The notes under the pieces were generated by a model. That model made no database searches, was not told where the DNA came from, and worked only from the letters and a program-made list of their open reading frames with translations. Below, piece by piece: positions 1-10,180 of a DNA stretch of 64,000 nucleotides. Position 1 is the first letter of the stretch. The number at the start of each line of letters is the position of its first letter. The stretch lies in assembly GCA_010909165.1 (NCBI GenBank), contig VJWM01000019.1, positions 682,001 to 746,000 of the forward strand, read 5' to 3'. The stretch comes from Anthoceros angustus (taxonomy: Eukaryota; Streptophyta; Anthocerotopsida; Anthocerotales; Anthocerotaceae). Both the position numbers and the translations under genes were made by a program.

Positions 1-30
1 ACAATGCTGATACGAGCATAAAGCGATATC

Positions 31-126
31 TGATTGGTTCGGTGAACCTTCCCAACATGCGCCCTTGGCAATTCTGTTCAATATCAAGCACAATGCTGAT
101 TGGTTCGGTGAACCTTCCCAACATGC
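31..126. repeat. 30-bp direct repeat, two copies
   Basis: The same 30 bases occur at 31-60 and 97-126. Each copy contains the short hairpin GGTTCGGTGAACC. The repeat lies beside the decayed copia element and is probably part of it. I see no function. Confidence 0.8.
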
Positions 127-159
127 ACCCTTAGCATAATCGCGGCTCACCAATCTTCT

Positions 160-1663
160 TCAAATCCAAGCCCCTCAGCATTTGTTGATTGTTATTGTCA
201 TCATCTTAATGTTGTCCTGCACTCCAGTGTGCCCCAAGCATTGATACCACAAATCTACTGACCCAGTGCTTTTAGGCGAGCTTGACACAAATGTGCAAGC
301 TTGTTGATCACCTACAGAAGAACACAACTTATTATGATTGGCTTCCCTAACACCTCGAGCTATCACCTTGACATTAAGTGATTCTGGTTGCTCGGGTTGG
401 ATGTGACATCCCTTTCCCTCGAGTTGAACACAATCTCATTCCCAAGGTCAGTGATTCTTGCTACTGAAAGAAGATTCTTCACAAGAATATGCACATGGTG
501 CACATCCTTGATTGTACCTTTGGATGGTCCTCCAGAGAGTTGAACCTTGATCACACCTCTTCCTTTGATCTCATGTGCCCTATTGTCTCCAAGCGCTACC
601 TTATGCCTTGCCAGCATTTCTTCATAGCTTGAGAACTAAGGCCGATTGTAGGTGAAGTATAGAGACGCTCCAGAGTCAAGGTACAAACTCTCATCCTTCT
701 TTGATGCGCGCTGTCGTACCCTTTTTACGGTTGAGACAGCAAAGAAATATTCTTTCTCCTTACTCACTTGATTGTCTTGTGATTCCTTTTCACTTCTTCT
801 TCAAGTTAGCCAACCTTGTCCTATAATCCTTGGCATAGTGGTTAGGCTTTTTGTAAGAATGGCAAGTACCCTACATCTTTTTCTTTGCACCTTTGTCCTT
901 CGATTCTTCTCTACAGTTGGCTTGTGAAGTCTTCCCACGTGTTGTTCCCTTCTTTGGAAAGAGCACCGAGTCTCCATTCTCTTCTTTCTTGAAGGAATTC
1001 TCCTTGTAGGAGCAACCCAACCATCTCATCCAACATTGGTGGTTTATTGCTTGGACGCATCGCTACCGCCGTTCTGAAGGCCAACACAAATTGTTTGTAT
1101 GCGGAAGGTAGGCTACTCAACAACACCATGCTAACCTTTCTTTCAGAAGGTTTAACATCCGCTGCCTTCATTTGATCCACTAAGTTCACAAACTTGTTGA
1201 CATGTTGTTGAATGGTGTCACCCTTGGTCATCTTGAAGTGGGCAAATTATTGCTCCAATAAGATCTCATTCACCAAGCTCTTCTTCTCATATGTGTTGTA
1301 GAGGGTCGTCCACGCCACATTTGAGGTTGCACGCTCACTCAATTGAGAGAGCATGTCATTGGACACATTGAGGAGGATTATCGCCAGCGCTCGTCTATCT
1401 TTCTCGGTATCCGCTTCGGTGGGTATTTCTCCGAGGCCGTTGTCGACGAAATTCCATGGTCCTTAGTCGATGAGAAGCATCTTTAGCTTCAACTTCCACA
1501 ATGAAAAGTTCGTGCCTCCAAACTTCTCCACTAGACGTGTCTCCATGCTTGTTGATGTCATGCCTAGCTTCCCTTCAATCGATCGTTCAGATTGATCAGA
1601 ACAGAACACCTCACTTAGATGCACTACAAGGACTACTACCAAGACCTTCTTAATTGCACACAA
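160..1663 (-). mobile_element. Decayed Ty1/copia retrotransposon, gag to GAG-pre-integrase part
   Basis: Read on the minus strand, the order is that of a plant copia polyprotein. The gag N-terminus has the motif KFGGTNFSLWKLKLKMLLID (about 1463-1560). A UBN2-type gag core follows (911-1231), then a degenerate CCHC zinc knuckle (about 830-870). The aspartic protease active site appears as YLDSGAS (about 665-690), and a GAG-pre-integrase motif, LWYQCLGHTGVQ, lies near 200-240. The parts sit in different frames and are broken by stops, so the element is dead. The integrase and reverse transcriptase would lie beyond base 1. I found no clear LTR boundary or tRNA primer site. Confidence 0.85.
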
Positions 1664-1893
1664 GTTCTCACAAGCACAAGGTTAAGAGCTAGATGCATTT
1701 ATACACAAGATTTCCCACTACTACTAGGGAGAGGGGTATTTTACAAAACCCCTTTTGCCAATCTCCCAATCTTTGCAACGTCTAAAAACCTCTGCTGTAA
1801 ATTGGTTTAAGTTTCGCTGATGTGGCAAGTTTTAAGACTCGATTTACAACGGGGGTTTCTAGTTGGATGATGTGGCACTCTTTTGGGTGCTCA

Positions 1894-2231
1894 TTTACAA
1901 CAACAGATTGATGACAGGGCTCCCACGTTGTAGATTACGTTGTAAAAGCTTTTTTTTTCAAAATTTGATCTTTATTTTTCAAAAAATCTTTATTAATAAT
2001 CATAAAAATATGATTGGAAGCCATTTACAACAGCATGCGATGACATGGCTCCCTTGTTGTAGATTACGTTGTAAAGCCTTTTTCTCAAAATTTGTTCTTT
2101 ATTTCTTCAAAACTCTTTACTATTATTATTTATCACAAAATCATCGTAAATGGCCTCCAATCATTAAATTTGGAGGCCATTTACAACAACGATTGATGAC
2201 ATGGCTTCCTTGTTGTAGATTACGATGTAAA
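1894..2231. repeat. Three tandem units with TTTACAAC/GTTGTAAA inverted ends
   Basis: Units of 52-53 bp at 1894-1946, 2024-2075 and 2180-2231 each begin TTTACAAC and end GTTGTAAA (GATGTAAA in the third), so each can fold back on itself. AT-rich spacers of 77-104 bp separate them. Between units 2 and 3 lies a perfect hairpin with 15-bp arms (2146-2160 and 2170-2184) and a 9-nt loop. The array is just upstream (minus-strand sense) of the copia gag and may belong to its LTR or to a nested small element. Confidence 0.75.
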
Positions 2232-2508
2232 ACATTCTTAGCCTTGCAAGCTCAAGGCTAAGAAACTATGCAATTGCGCACAACTTTTCACAATCACAAG
2301 GCTAAGAACTAGGCAATAGGACTTTACTCAAGTATCTAATTGGTAATACAAGGAGGTCTTTATAACAACTTTTCAACAAAAACTTTATTTATGTCTACTA
2401 CTACAACAACAACAACTTTTTTTATGTCCGCTAAGGATGGAAGAACCATCATGGGACAGAGATAGTACAGCGTAAAAGAGGTCTAAAAACCGAGTATACT
2501 TTTGTGCG

Positions 2509-2808
2509 TCACGAACTAGAAGCGATTCTTGTATGAGGAAAGCGAAAGAAGGCGAAGACTACAAGGAGTCCAACAAGGTCTGCAAGATCAAGAAGCTCGA
2601 GAGACATAGTCCAGAGCACAGGAATGTGGAAAGAGAAAAATCTGCGCAGCGAGAAGCCGGCACACTCAAAAAGATGAGAGTAACGGGACCGAATATCGGC
2701 ATAGGCAGGACAATAAAAGAGGAAGTGTGATTCAGATTCAGGGTCCAAGGAGCAAAGCTTGCAGATCCTTTCGTCTTGGGGAGGGGTGGAACATTGCTCT
2801 ACTATCAT
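2509..2808 (-). pseudogene. C-terminal zf-RVT fragment of a non-LTR retrotransposon
   Basis: A 99-residue minus-strand reading frame contains DERICKLCSLDPESESHF followed by a Cys-Pro pair. This Cys-x2-Cys...His...Cys pattern is the zinc-binding tail found after the reverse transcriptase of many LINE-type elements. No reverse transcriptase domain is present next to it, so this is a 3' remnant. The call rests on the motif only. Confidence 0.6.
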
Positions 2809-2923
2809 GTTAAAAAAAGAGGTGAGTCTTTATTGAGAGAGAATACAATACTCCCATATAATATGGGGTATGTGCACTAGGCGCTAGCCCACATGCACAG
2901 TTGCACACACCGCACACCGCACA

Positions 2924-3166
2924 CCAAAGTGTGGTGTGTGGTGTGTGGTGTGTGGTGTGCGGTGTGCGGTGTGCGACACGCCGCACACCACACGCCATAC
3001 ACCATACACCGCACGCCGCACACCACACACCACACGCCACACGCCACACGCCACACGCCACACACCACACGCCACACACCACACACCACACACCACACAC
3101 CACACACCACACACCACACACCACACACCACACACCACACACCACACACCACACACCACACTTTGG
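2924..3166. repeat. Heptamer array (ACCACAC) in inverted orientation
   Basis: A 7-bp repeat runs as GTGTGGT from about 2929 to 2972 and then switches to the opposite strand as ACCACAC from about 2975 to 3161, with GC-rich variants (GTGCGGT, ACGCCAC) near the switch. The two outer ends are mirror images: CCAAAGTGTGG at 2924 and CCACACTTTGG ending at 3166. The whole can form a long hairpin. Because 7 is not a multiple of 3, all frames stay open, so the Thr/His/Pro-rich and Cys/Gly/Val-rich reading frames here are artefacts. Confidence 0.9.
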
Positions 3167-3205
3167 TGGGCTTGGCCTTATATAGTCCTAGCCTTAAATT
3201 CTATT

Positions 3206-3465
3206 GGTCACTTGACCTTGAATCCTGCTGGTCATTTGACCTTGAATCCTGCTGGTCACTTGACCTTAAATCCTACTACTGGTCACCTGACCTTGAATCC
3301 TACTACTGGTCACTTGACCTTGAATCCTACTGCTGGTCACTTGACCTTGAATCCTCCTACTGGTCACTTGACCTTGAATCCTACTACTGGTCACTTGACC
3401 TTGAATCCTACTACTGGTCACTTGACCTTGAATCCTACTACTGGTCACTTGACCTTGAATCCTTC
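3206..3465. repeat. 24-27-bp minisatellite, ten copies, each with TTGACC
   Basis: Ten head-to-tail copies of a unit starting GGTCACTTGACCTTGAATCC. The first two are 24 bp and the rest about 27 bp. Every copy keeps a TGACC core (TTGACC in nine, CTGACC in one). The repeat lies between the inverted heptamer array and vicilin pseudogene C. Peptides read from it (Leu/Asp/Ser- or Thr/Gly/His-rich) are repeat artefacts. Confidence 0.9.
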
Positions 3466-3617
3466 TTGTTACTTAACTTGCCCCTACTCTTGAGCCTTTG
3501 TAGAAGATACTTTCTAGAAAATACATGACTTTCTAGAAAATATACAAGTTTATTATTTTTAGGATACTATTCATAACATATTTTGATACGTTGTAATAAA
3601 TCATTTCTAACATATTA

Positions 3618-4345
3618 CATCTCGGTGGTGGTGAAGGCCTTGGATGAGATTGGCAGCCTTTGCTGCTAGCTGGCTTGATCACCGCAAAGCCCATGGGGAT
3701 CATCATCATCTGGCCCTCTTGGAGCTCATCGTCGAAGCAGCGCTCGCCGTTGGGCTTGAGCACCTCCACTCGCACGCTTCCCTTGCTGCAGTAGAGCATG
3801 GTGTGGCCGTCAGCCAGGTACCCGGGAGCCAGCATGGCGTCAGGCTCGAGGTGGATTCCGATGGCGCCCAATCCTGTGCCCGGGCGCAGGGTCTTGAGCA
3901 CAGGCAGGCAGAATCGGTTGAGCACCGTCATGCACCCACCATTGCTGCTGTAGTGATCGCAGTTGGCGGTCTCCAGGTCGTACATGAAGTGCATCATGGA
4001 CATGGACAGGAAGGAGCCGCCGGTCTCAGCGTTCCCACCACGGCGGCACTGCCTGCGCATGCGCTGGTGGAAGGGATGATCCTCCTCCACCCGGATGATA
4101 CCCGTCTTCTTCTGGCTCGTCGTCAACCTCTCCACCTGCGCCAACATATCCTAGCTGAAGCCTTGCATGGGGCCGCCGCATTCCTCTGTCCTGCCCCCAC
4201 TTTCGTGATACCGCTTGTAGAGACCGGGTAATTCGAGGCACACACACATGTTGTGATAGACCAAGCCGGGGCCGGGTTTTGTAGCACTGCGGCTCGCGCC
4301 CCAGTTCAAATGACGGGCATGTAACTCCCCGTTAAACGAGAACGC
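3618..4345 (-). pseudogene. Vicilin-like pseudogene C: promoter fused to the 3' half of the gene
   Basis: Read on the minus strand, 4215-3618 matches the C-terminal cupin exon of genes A and B closely, for example the shared motifs MHFMYDLETANCDHYSS and YCSKGSVRVEVLKPNGER. It is broken in several ways. A TAG stop replaces the Lys of the QGFSK motif (about 4150). Eight codons (AWDVDEQT in gene B) are missing directly after MLAQ. A frameshift follows KGCQ near 3650, and the last exon is absent. Upstream, 4262-4345 resembles the proximal promoter of A and B, but exons 1 and 2 are gone and the RY element is degraded (CATGTA). An internal deletion explains this structure best. Like gene B it lacks the intron found in gene A. 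Confidence 0.85.
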
Positions 4346-4594
4346 TCTTCAATTAAAACGACATCCCTGTCTCGCCAATCTCCCACAAGATACAGATTCG
4401 ACTTGAAAAGACGGACGTCTACTCTGGGACACAACCCGATTTTACAGATCTTGCACAAGAGAAGATATGTGCGAGCTGAATTCATTTGGCTTTATTCACA
4501 TTGATGATGAATCCAGCTCGCTGTGTACAGTCATCACACTCTTATGCTCTTCTATGCACAGTAAAAACATCCCTAGCTTAGCACAAGGTTCAGC

Positions 4595-6998
4595 CTAGTT
4601 TTTGAGAAGATTCTTGAAAAACTTGTCGATGTTAAGAGGGAATCCACCATGGGCGCGGTTTCCATCCTCACGGCGCTGTTCTCTTTGCTCACGGCTCGGC
4701 GGCAGGATGGCAGCATACCTGGGGTGCCCCTGCATCAACTCTCTCACAGGCTTCTCGTCCACGTTGAATACGGCCATGAGGAGTTCTTGCGGCATGTTCC
4801 TCAACACACTGTCCTCCCCAGCCATATGCATCTTCATAGGTCTGCATCCCCAAGAGCACAATATCAGATCTCGTTTAAGAAGTATCCCACATAACGAGCG
4901 AAGCAAGAATGAAACAGATCCCCTCACGTGTCGCAGGTGGTGAAGGCCATAAGATGGCATCCTTCACGCCCAGCTCGCTTGATCACCGGATGCCCCATGG
5001 GGATCATCATCATCTGCCCCTCCTTCATCTCCTCGTCGAAGCTGCGCTCACCGGTAGGTCTCAGCACCTGCACGCGGGCACTTCCCTTGCTGCAGTACAG
5101 CAAGGTGTGCGCGTTCGCCATGTACCCGGGAGCTATCATCGCTTCCTGGTGAGCCATTGTACACACAATCACAACTCAAAACCGCAATGCAATGTAATGC
5201 AACGCAAGCTCTGGACGAGATCTCGCTTACAGGTTCGAGTTCAGTTCTGATAGCGCCCAATCCAGTGTTCGGGCGCAGGGTCTTGAGCACGGGCAGGCGG
5301 TACCGGTTGAGTACGGTCATGCACCCGCCTCCGCCGCTGTAGTGGTCGCAGTTGGCGCTGTCTAGGTCGTACATGAAATGCATCATCGACATGGATTGCA
5401 TGTTGGCCTCGCCGTTACTCCCGCGCCCGCACTGCCTCTCCCGCATCAGCTGGTGGAACGGGTGATCCTCGTCCACCCGCATAAAGCCCATCTCCTTCTG
5501 GCTTGTCACCAGTTTCTCCACCGTCTGGTCGTCCACATCCCATGCCTCCGCCAGAAGCTCCTTGCTGAATCCTTGCAGCACGCTGCCCCATTCCTCGCTC
5601 TCCTGTCCGACCAACGAGAATCCCTGCACACAACCCCGTCACATCCCACAGGATTCAAGAACTCATCAATTAGATTTGCCAAACCCTTGCTACTGCCTCA
5701 GCCCTACCGAGCAATCATGAAACAAATTTGCCAGAATCACGCTACTGCCTCAGCCTTACCGGGCACTCATTGAACAAATTCATGCTACTGCCCCAGCCTC
5801 ACCGAGCAATCATGAGCTTTACCGTGCATTGCCCAGGGTTCACTGCTGCCACAGAAGTGTCGGCGATGGCCACCAGATGACACTCTCCGCCGAGCTCCTC
5901 CTCCCGGTCGCGCTCCCTTTCACGTCGGTGCTTCCTCTCACCTTCCTCTTCACGACGCTGGCGTTCGCGTTCCCTCGCACGCTCCCGCTCTCGCTGCTCA
6001 CGTTCTTCCTCACGTCGCCCATGGTGCTGCTCACCCTCCTCCTCCGATCGGCCGCCATCTCTGTGCTCGCGCTCACGCTCGCGTTCCCTTTCCTCCCGCT
6101 CCTCTCGTTCCTCGGATCGGCCACCATCGCGATGGCGTTCGCGTTCTTCTCTCTCGCGCCCGCGCTCACGCTCCTCTTCCCTCCGCTTGCGCTCGCGATC
6201 GCGCTCGGACTCCTCGCGGCCGCGGTCCTCGTGCTCGCGCTCACGTCTTTCCTCCCGGCGATGGCGCTCGCGTTCCTCCTCCCTGCGCCTGCGCTCGCGC
6301 TCCCTCTCCCTCTCGCTCCTCTCGCGCTCGCGAGAGCGAGAGCGTTCTTCCCGTTCTTCCTCCGGGAGGCCAGCATCTCGCTCGCGCTCGCGTTCCTCCT
6401 CTTCGCGCTCACGTTCGCGCTCTTTGCGTTCACGTTCCTCCTCTCGGCGCTTGCGCTCACGCTCGCGTTCCTCCTCTCGCCCGTTGTGATACCGGCGCGC
6501 ACATCCCTTCTCTCCGGTGTTGTAGAACCAGAACACCATGCCGCGCGGAACCGCCACGACCTGGCCCTTCCTGATCATCTGGTAGTCCCGGCGCGCCCCC
6601 ATCGGCAGGCTCATTCCCATGATCGCCGACCCTGCCATCACCAACACGGTCCCAATCCAGAATCAGCACGCAGATGGTAGAAATCTGCAGAAAGCACATT
6701 CTGACGCTCAACTCCGATCGAAATGCTCACCTCGGGAACAGTAGAACAGCATCGCGGAGTCGGCGTACGTAGGGAGCAGCAGCCCACGCTCCTTGAGCTG
6801 GAACCGGGCGCCTTCCATGCGCGCATTCTTCAGCGACTCATGCTGTTCAGAACGCCACATGTCGAGCCGTCCCCCCTTGGACTCGTGCATCTTCTCGGAT
6901 TTCAGCATCGAGTGCCTCTCCTCACGGCCCATCGCCGTGGCCAGTAGTGAGGCCACCAGCAGGCTGGCCACCACCGATCGCATCCTCCCCGTCGCCAT
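4595..6998 (-). CDS. Vicilin-like (7S, bicupin) storage globulin A with Arg/Glu-rich insert
   Basis: Five exons, read 5' to 3': 6998-6731, 6631-5823, 5623-5231, 5145-4928 and 4841-4595. All splice phases agree and give 644 residues. The start is the ATG before a signal peptide (residues 1 to about 24, MATGRMRSVVASLLVASLLA). Cupin 1 begins in exon 1 and holds RKGQVVAVPRGMVFWFYN. It is then interrupted by about 200 residues of almost pure Arg/Glu (about 138-336) and resumes with HLVAIADTS. Cupin 2 (exons 3-5) holds SVLQGFSKELLAEAWDVDD, APGYMANAHTLLYCSKG and GQMMMIPMGHPVIKRAG. The family is secreted to storage vacuoles as seed or spore reserve protein. That role is inferred here. Intron 3 (5230-5146) is absent from paralogue B and pseudogene C. 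Confidence 0.88.
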
Positions 6999-7084
6999 GG
7001 TTGCAACTTCGATCAGCAGAGTTCTTAGCCACCAAGCAGTCGATGCAAGCACCGACGTGCGACAGATCAAGCAGGGGCCGGATT

Positions 7085-7140
7085 CTTATAGATGCCTGTT
7101 CATGCCCCAGCTGGAACCACGGCCAATTATCCCGCATGCA
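7085..7140 (-). promoter_or_regulatory. Gene A promoter: TATA box and RY (CATGCA) element
   Basis: On the minus strand TATAAG lies at 7090-7085, about 90 bp before the start codon. A CATGCA/TGCATG core lies at 7135-7140 inside a block (about 7118-7165) that is nearly the same in front of gene B. RY elements are targets of B3 regulators of the ABI3/FUS3/LEC2 type in seed storage genes. The motif match is seen, its activity is inferred. Confidence 0.65.
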
Positions 7141-7209
7141 AGTCCCCGTTAAAAACTGTTGCCAGGCCTTGTGGATCCGTAACGTTCTGAAACTGCCGCA
7201 AGGTGTCTT

Positions 7210-9490
7210 CACTTGGTTCCCAAAGGCCAGTTTGTCGGCTTTCACCACTGACAGTTCGCTCCATGCTTTGAATCAGCAGCCTCCGTGTAGGAACAGCTCT
7301 CCCGTTCACTCCCGAGGCCCTTCAGGATGAGGATTACTTTCTGCGGGTAGTCCATCTGTGAAGCGGACTCAGCCTGCCGCCTACTACTTCTCATTGGCTT
7401 GAGTTTGGATTGACGCGGAAAAATAATTTCTACAACAAAAAAACTCCCAAGAAACCCTTGGGAAGGGACCTGTGGTTAAATTTAAGAATGGTAAAATCAG
7501 TTTTTAGTCTCAGCTGGTTACGTTTTTTTATCTCAGGCTATATTTTTATTCTCTAGGCTATATTTTCCATCCCCCGGTTATGCTGATCCTATGTTATGGT
7601 TGTCCCACACCACGACATGCTCGGAGAAGAGGTAGTTTCGAGATCCCGATAGATGGGAGTTCCATCTCTTTTTTCACATAAATTCTATAGTATGGTTATT
7701 TTGTGGATAAGAGATTATTTTAAATATTATTATTACATAGTAAATTTTGTATACCACTTTAAATACTATATAAAATCAAATATTATTATTATAGAGTAAT
7801 TTTTTCTTTCTAGAATTTCACCTTCTCCGTCCGTTCTAGTGGTCGAGTGCGCAAGGGCTCTTGACTAAGACAACGGCTTGACCTCATTTAAACATGCAAG
7901 CTTTTCTCTAGGGGAAACCAAGAAAATGCATATTAGATGAGTGGCAATGGAACGGAACCCGTTACCCAGCCTAGAGCCATGTGCACGTAAATTTGTCATG
8001 TACTGCTATGCCTGGCCCAACCAATTTGACCCTCCCTCAACTCATCTCTCGCTTGCCTCCGCCAGCAGCTGGTGCAGCTTGCCACAAGATCCGCGGTATG
8101 ATAAACTCAATTATTCATTGTATGTTGCAAATAATTAGTCACCACATGATCCATAATGTGATAAACAAAATTATCTATTTTATGATAAACGAAAATACTC
8201 CGATGACAACCCCAACATTGCCTGTTTACATCTCATGAACAAAATCACTGTCACTTAATCCACCATGTCTTGTGCGCTTCAAGACACTGTAATCACTTAC
8301 TCGTGACGAACTTCCCTCGTCCTACTCAGCTACCACCCTCACAATGCACCTCCGCGCGAGCTTCCAGAGCCCCATTTCCGTGTCTCATTCGCTCAACCCG
8401 CTTGCTTCAAAAACACCAAGGATTGCTTCCGAGGATGCTGAATATTAACCCCATTACATACATATGGTGTTTATAGTCATTCCTAATTGATATTAGCCAA
8501 ACATGATTTCCGCCTCTGTGAGTGGAAAGCACAGATCCTCTACATTGCAAGGCAAGCTTTGATCGGAACCAGTACCGTTGCAACCAAATCGGATTTGAAT
8601 CTAGATTGAGAGACAGCCACTTGAGCTGCTTTTTAGAAATAGCTCATGTGCTTCATCAAGAAATTGTAATGAAGAACTAAACCTAGAACTTAACTTAGAC
8701 ACTTGTTTAATAAATTCAATACTTAAAATCTAAATTCTCCATACAATGTGCTACTTTAGTGTAGATTGAGCCAAATATGGCTTATGGTATTCATACGACT
8801 TCGTGTACAAGAAGGTCTCAGGCGGATTGTGGTGAGAACCCATGAAAAACTGAATGCCGGTTGTGAATTCGAACTGTTGTCTAACCTAACTAAGCTATTT
8901 TATCTATCCTAAATTGGATTTATATCATTTAGTTATAGAACTTATGGTTTCTAGTTATGCATGCTATGACCGAGCATTCAAGGGAACGAGATGTGGGTAC
9001 ACCCTAGGGCTAGCTGCGGCCTGACGTAAGCTAACCTACTACTTGTGTACCGGTTGCATTGTCCCAGTGATGTTGCAGTTGGCAATTACTCTGCATAGCC
9101 ATGACATTGCCTGAGAATTCAAATTGCTCGTTTTTTTTGTTTGGATTGGAAAAATATTATCAAAAACTTGTAACGAACCTAAAGTTCATCTTGTCATAAG
9201 TTCTGGTAGAGGGAAAGGAATAAAGATTTAATTCCACTTCACTTGAAAGAATGTACTATAAAAAATATTTTTTTTTTGCTTATAAATATATATCATAAAT
9301 ATTGAACATATAGATATCGTGGTTTATAAATGTTGACACACTTATCATGTTTGTCGCATACATTTATGATTTATTGAGATATGATTGTCCAATTTAACAA
9401 GATTTATATTTATGATTTTTTTTCATATATGATTACCTAGTCCAACAAGGCTAATCCCCTCACTCTGAAATTTTGGGATCCCCATCAAGC
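7210..9490. other. Intergenic region without a supported gene
   Basis: The first 100-130 bp still resemble the distal gene B promoter (shared CCATGCTTTGAATCAG). After that the sequence is AT-rich and has stops in all frames. The segment 7925-8290 is a diverged copy of 9495-10180 and is listed separately. I see no RNA gene. Confidence 0.6.
7925..8290. repeat. Dispersed copy of the 9.5-10.2 kb repeat
   Basis: This segment shares, in the same order, GGAACGGAACCCGTTAC-, CTAGAGCCA-, TTTGTCAT-, ATGATCCA- and TGATAAAC-type blocks with 9495-10180. It has fewer internal units. It is a repeat family member and shows no coding signal. Confidence 0.55.
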
Positions 9491-9494
9491 CGCG

Positions 9495-10180
9495 ATTGGA
9501 AAATGCACCAAGGTCACCATGAGTGGCATTTATACGGAACCGTACTCGGCCTAGAGCCAGATACATGTAATTTGTCATAGATTGTTATGCCTCTGCGAAC
9601 TAAATCCCTCCGTCACATCGCTCAATTCCCTTCGCTAGCGTTTGCTTCCTGTTGTCTTAGTTCATGCACCATCCATTCTATGATAAACGGACTTATGAAT
9701 TCTAAGATAAAATAAATTACTCCACCGAGACGTGGAACCCGGGTCAAAAGACTTAAGAAAGATATGATAGAATAAATTACTTCACCAAGACCCGGAACCT
9801 GGGCCAGCACTGTCAGTAGACCTATCTTATTTAAGATAAAAGGAATTACTCCACGAAGATGCGGAATCAGGCCACACAATGCCAATATAACCCCCATGTT
9901 GAAGGAAATTGCCATCACATGATCCACCACGAATGTTATCTTAGGACTTATGAATTGAACTATGATAAAATGAATTACTCTGCTGACACCCCGAAGCTCG
10001 GCCAACACTGCCATTAGACCTTTCACTAACAAAAACAATACTGGCAGTTGAGACTGAAACTGTATGATAAAATAAAGTACTTCGCGGAGAGCCGAAACCT
10101 GGGCCAACAATACCAGATGACCCCGAAGTTGAAGGAAATTACTACCCCTTGATCCACCATGTCTTCCGTCTCAAGACTAT
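9495..10180. repeat. Diverged tandem repeat with five AATTACT-centred units
   Basis: Five units near 9690, 9760, 9830, 9960 and 10060 share a core that reads roughly GATAAAATAAATTACTCC, then GAGAC, then GGAACC, then GGCCA. Spacing is uneven (about 70-130 bp). The minus strand stays open across all five units (9622-10110) and encodes repeated hydrophobic peptides of the type VLAQVPGLGEVIYSII. I do not recognise a protein and treat the reading frame as produced by the repeat. Confidence 0.65.

Noticed and set aside
2924-3166. Telomeric repeat or CRISPR-like array
   Set aside because: The unit ACCACAC is not a plant telomere unit (CCCTAAA), and there are no unique spacers between repeats.
2810-3528. 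Six overlapping frames with His/Thr/Pro or Cys/Gly/Val repeats
   Set aside because: They read the 7-bp array and the 27-bp minisatellite. A 7-bp unit without stops keeps every frame open.
5829-6680. Long plus-strand frame (283 codons) opposite vicilin-like gene A, and a second at 13038-13895 opposite gene B
   Set aside because: The Arg/Glu tract uses CGC/GAG-like codons whose reverse strand is free of stops and reads as Leu/Ala/Phe. Another frame reads as Arg/Ser and mimics an RS domain. The frames follow composition and have no family features of their own.
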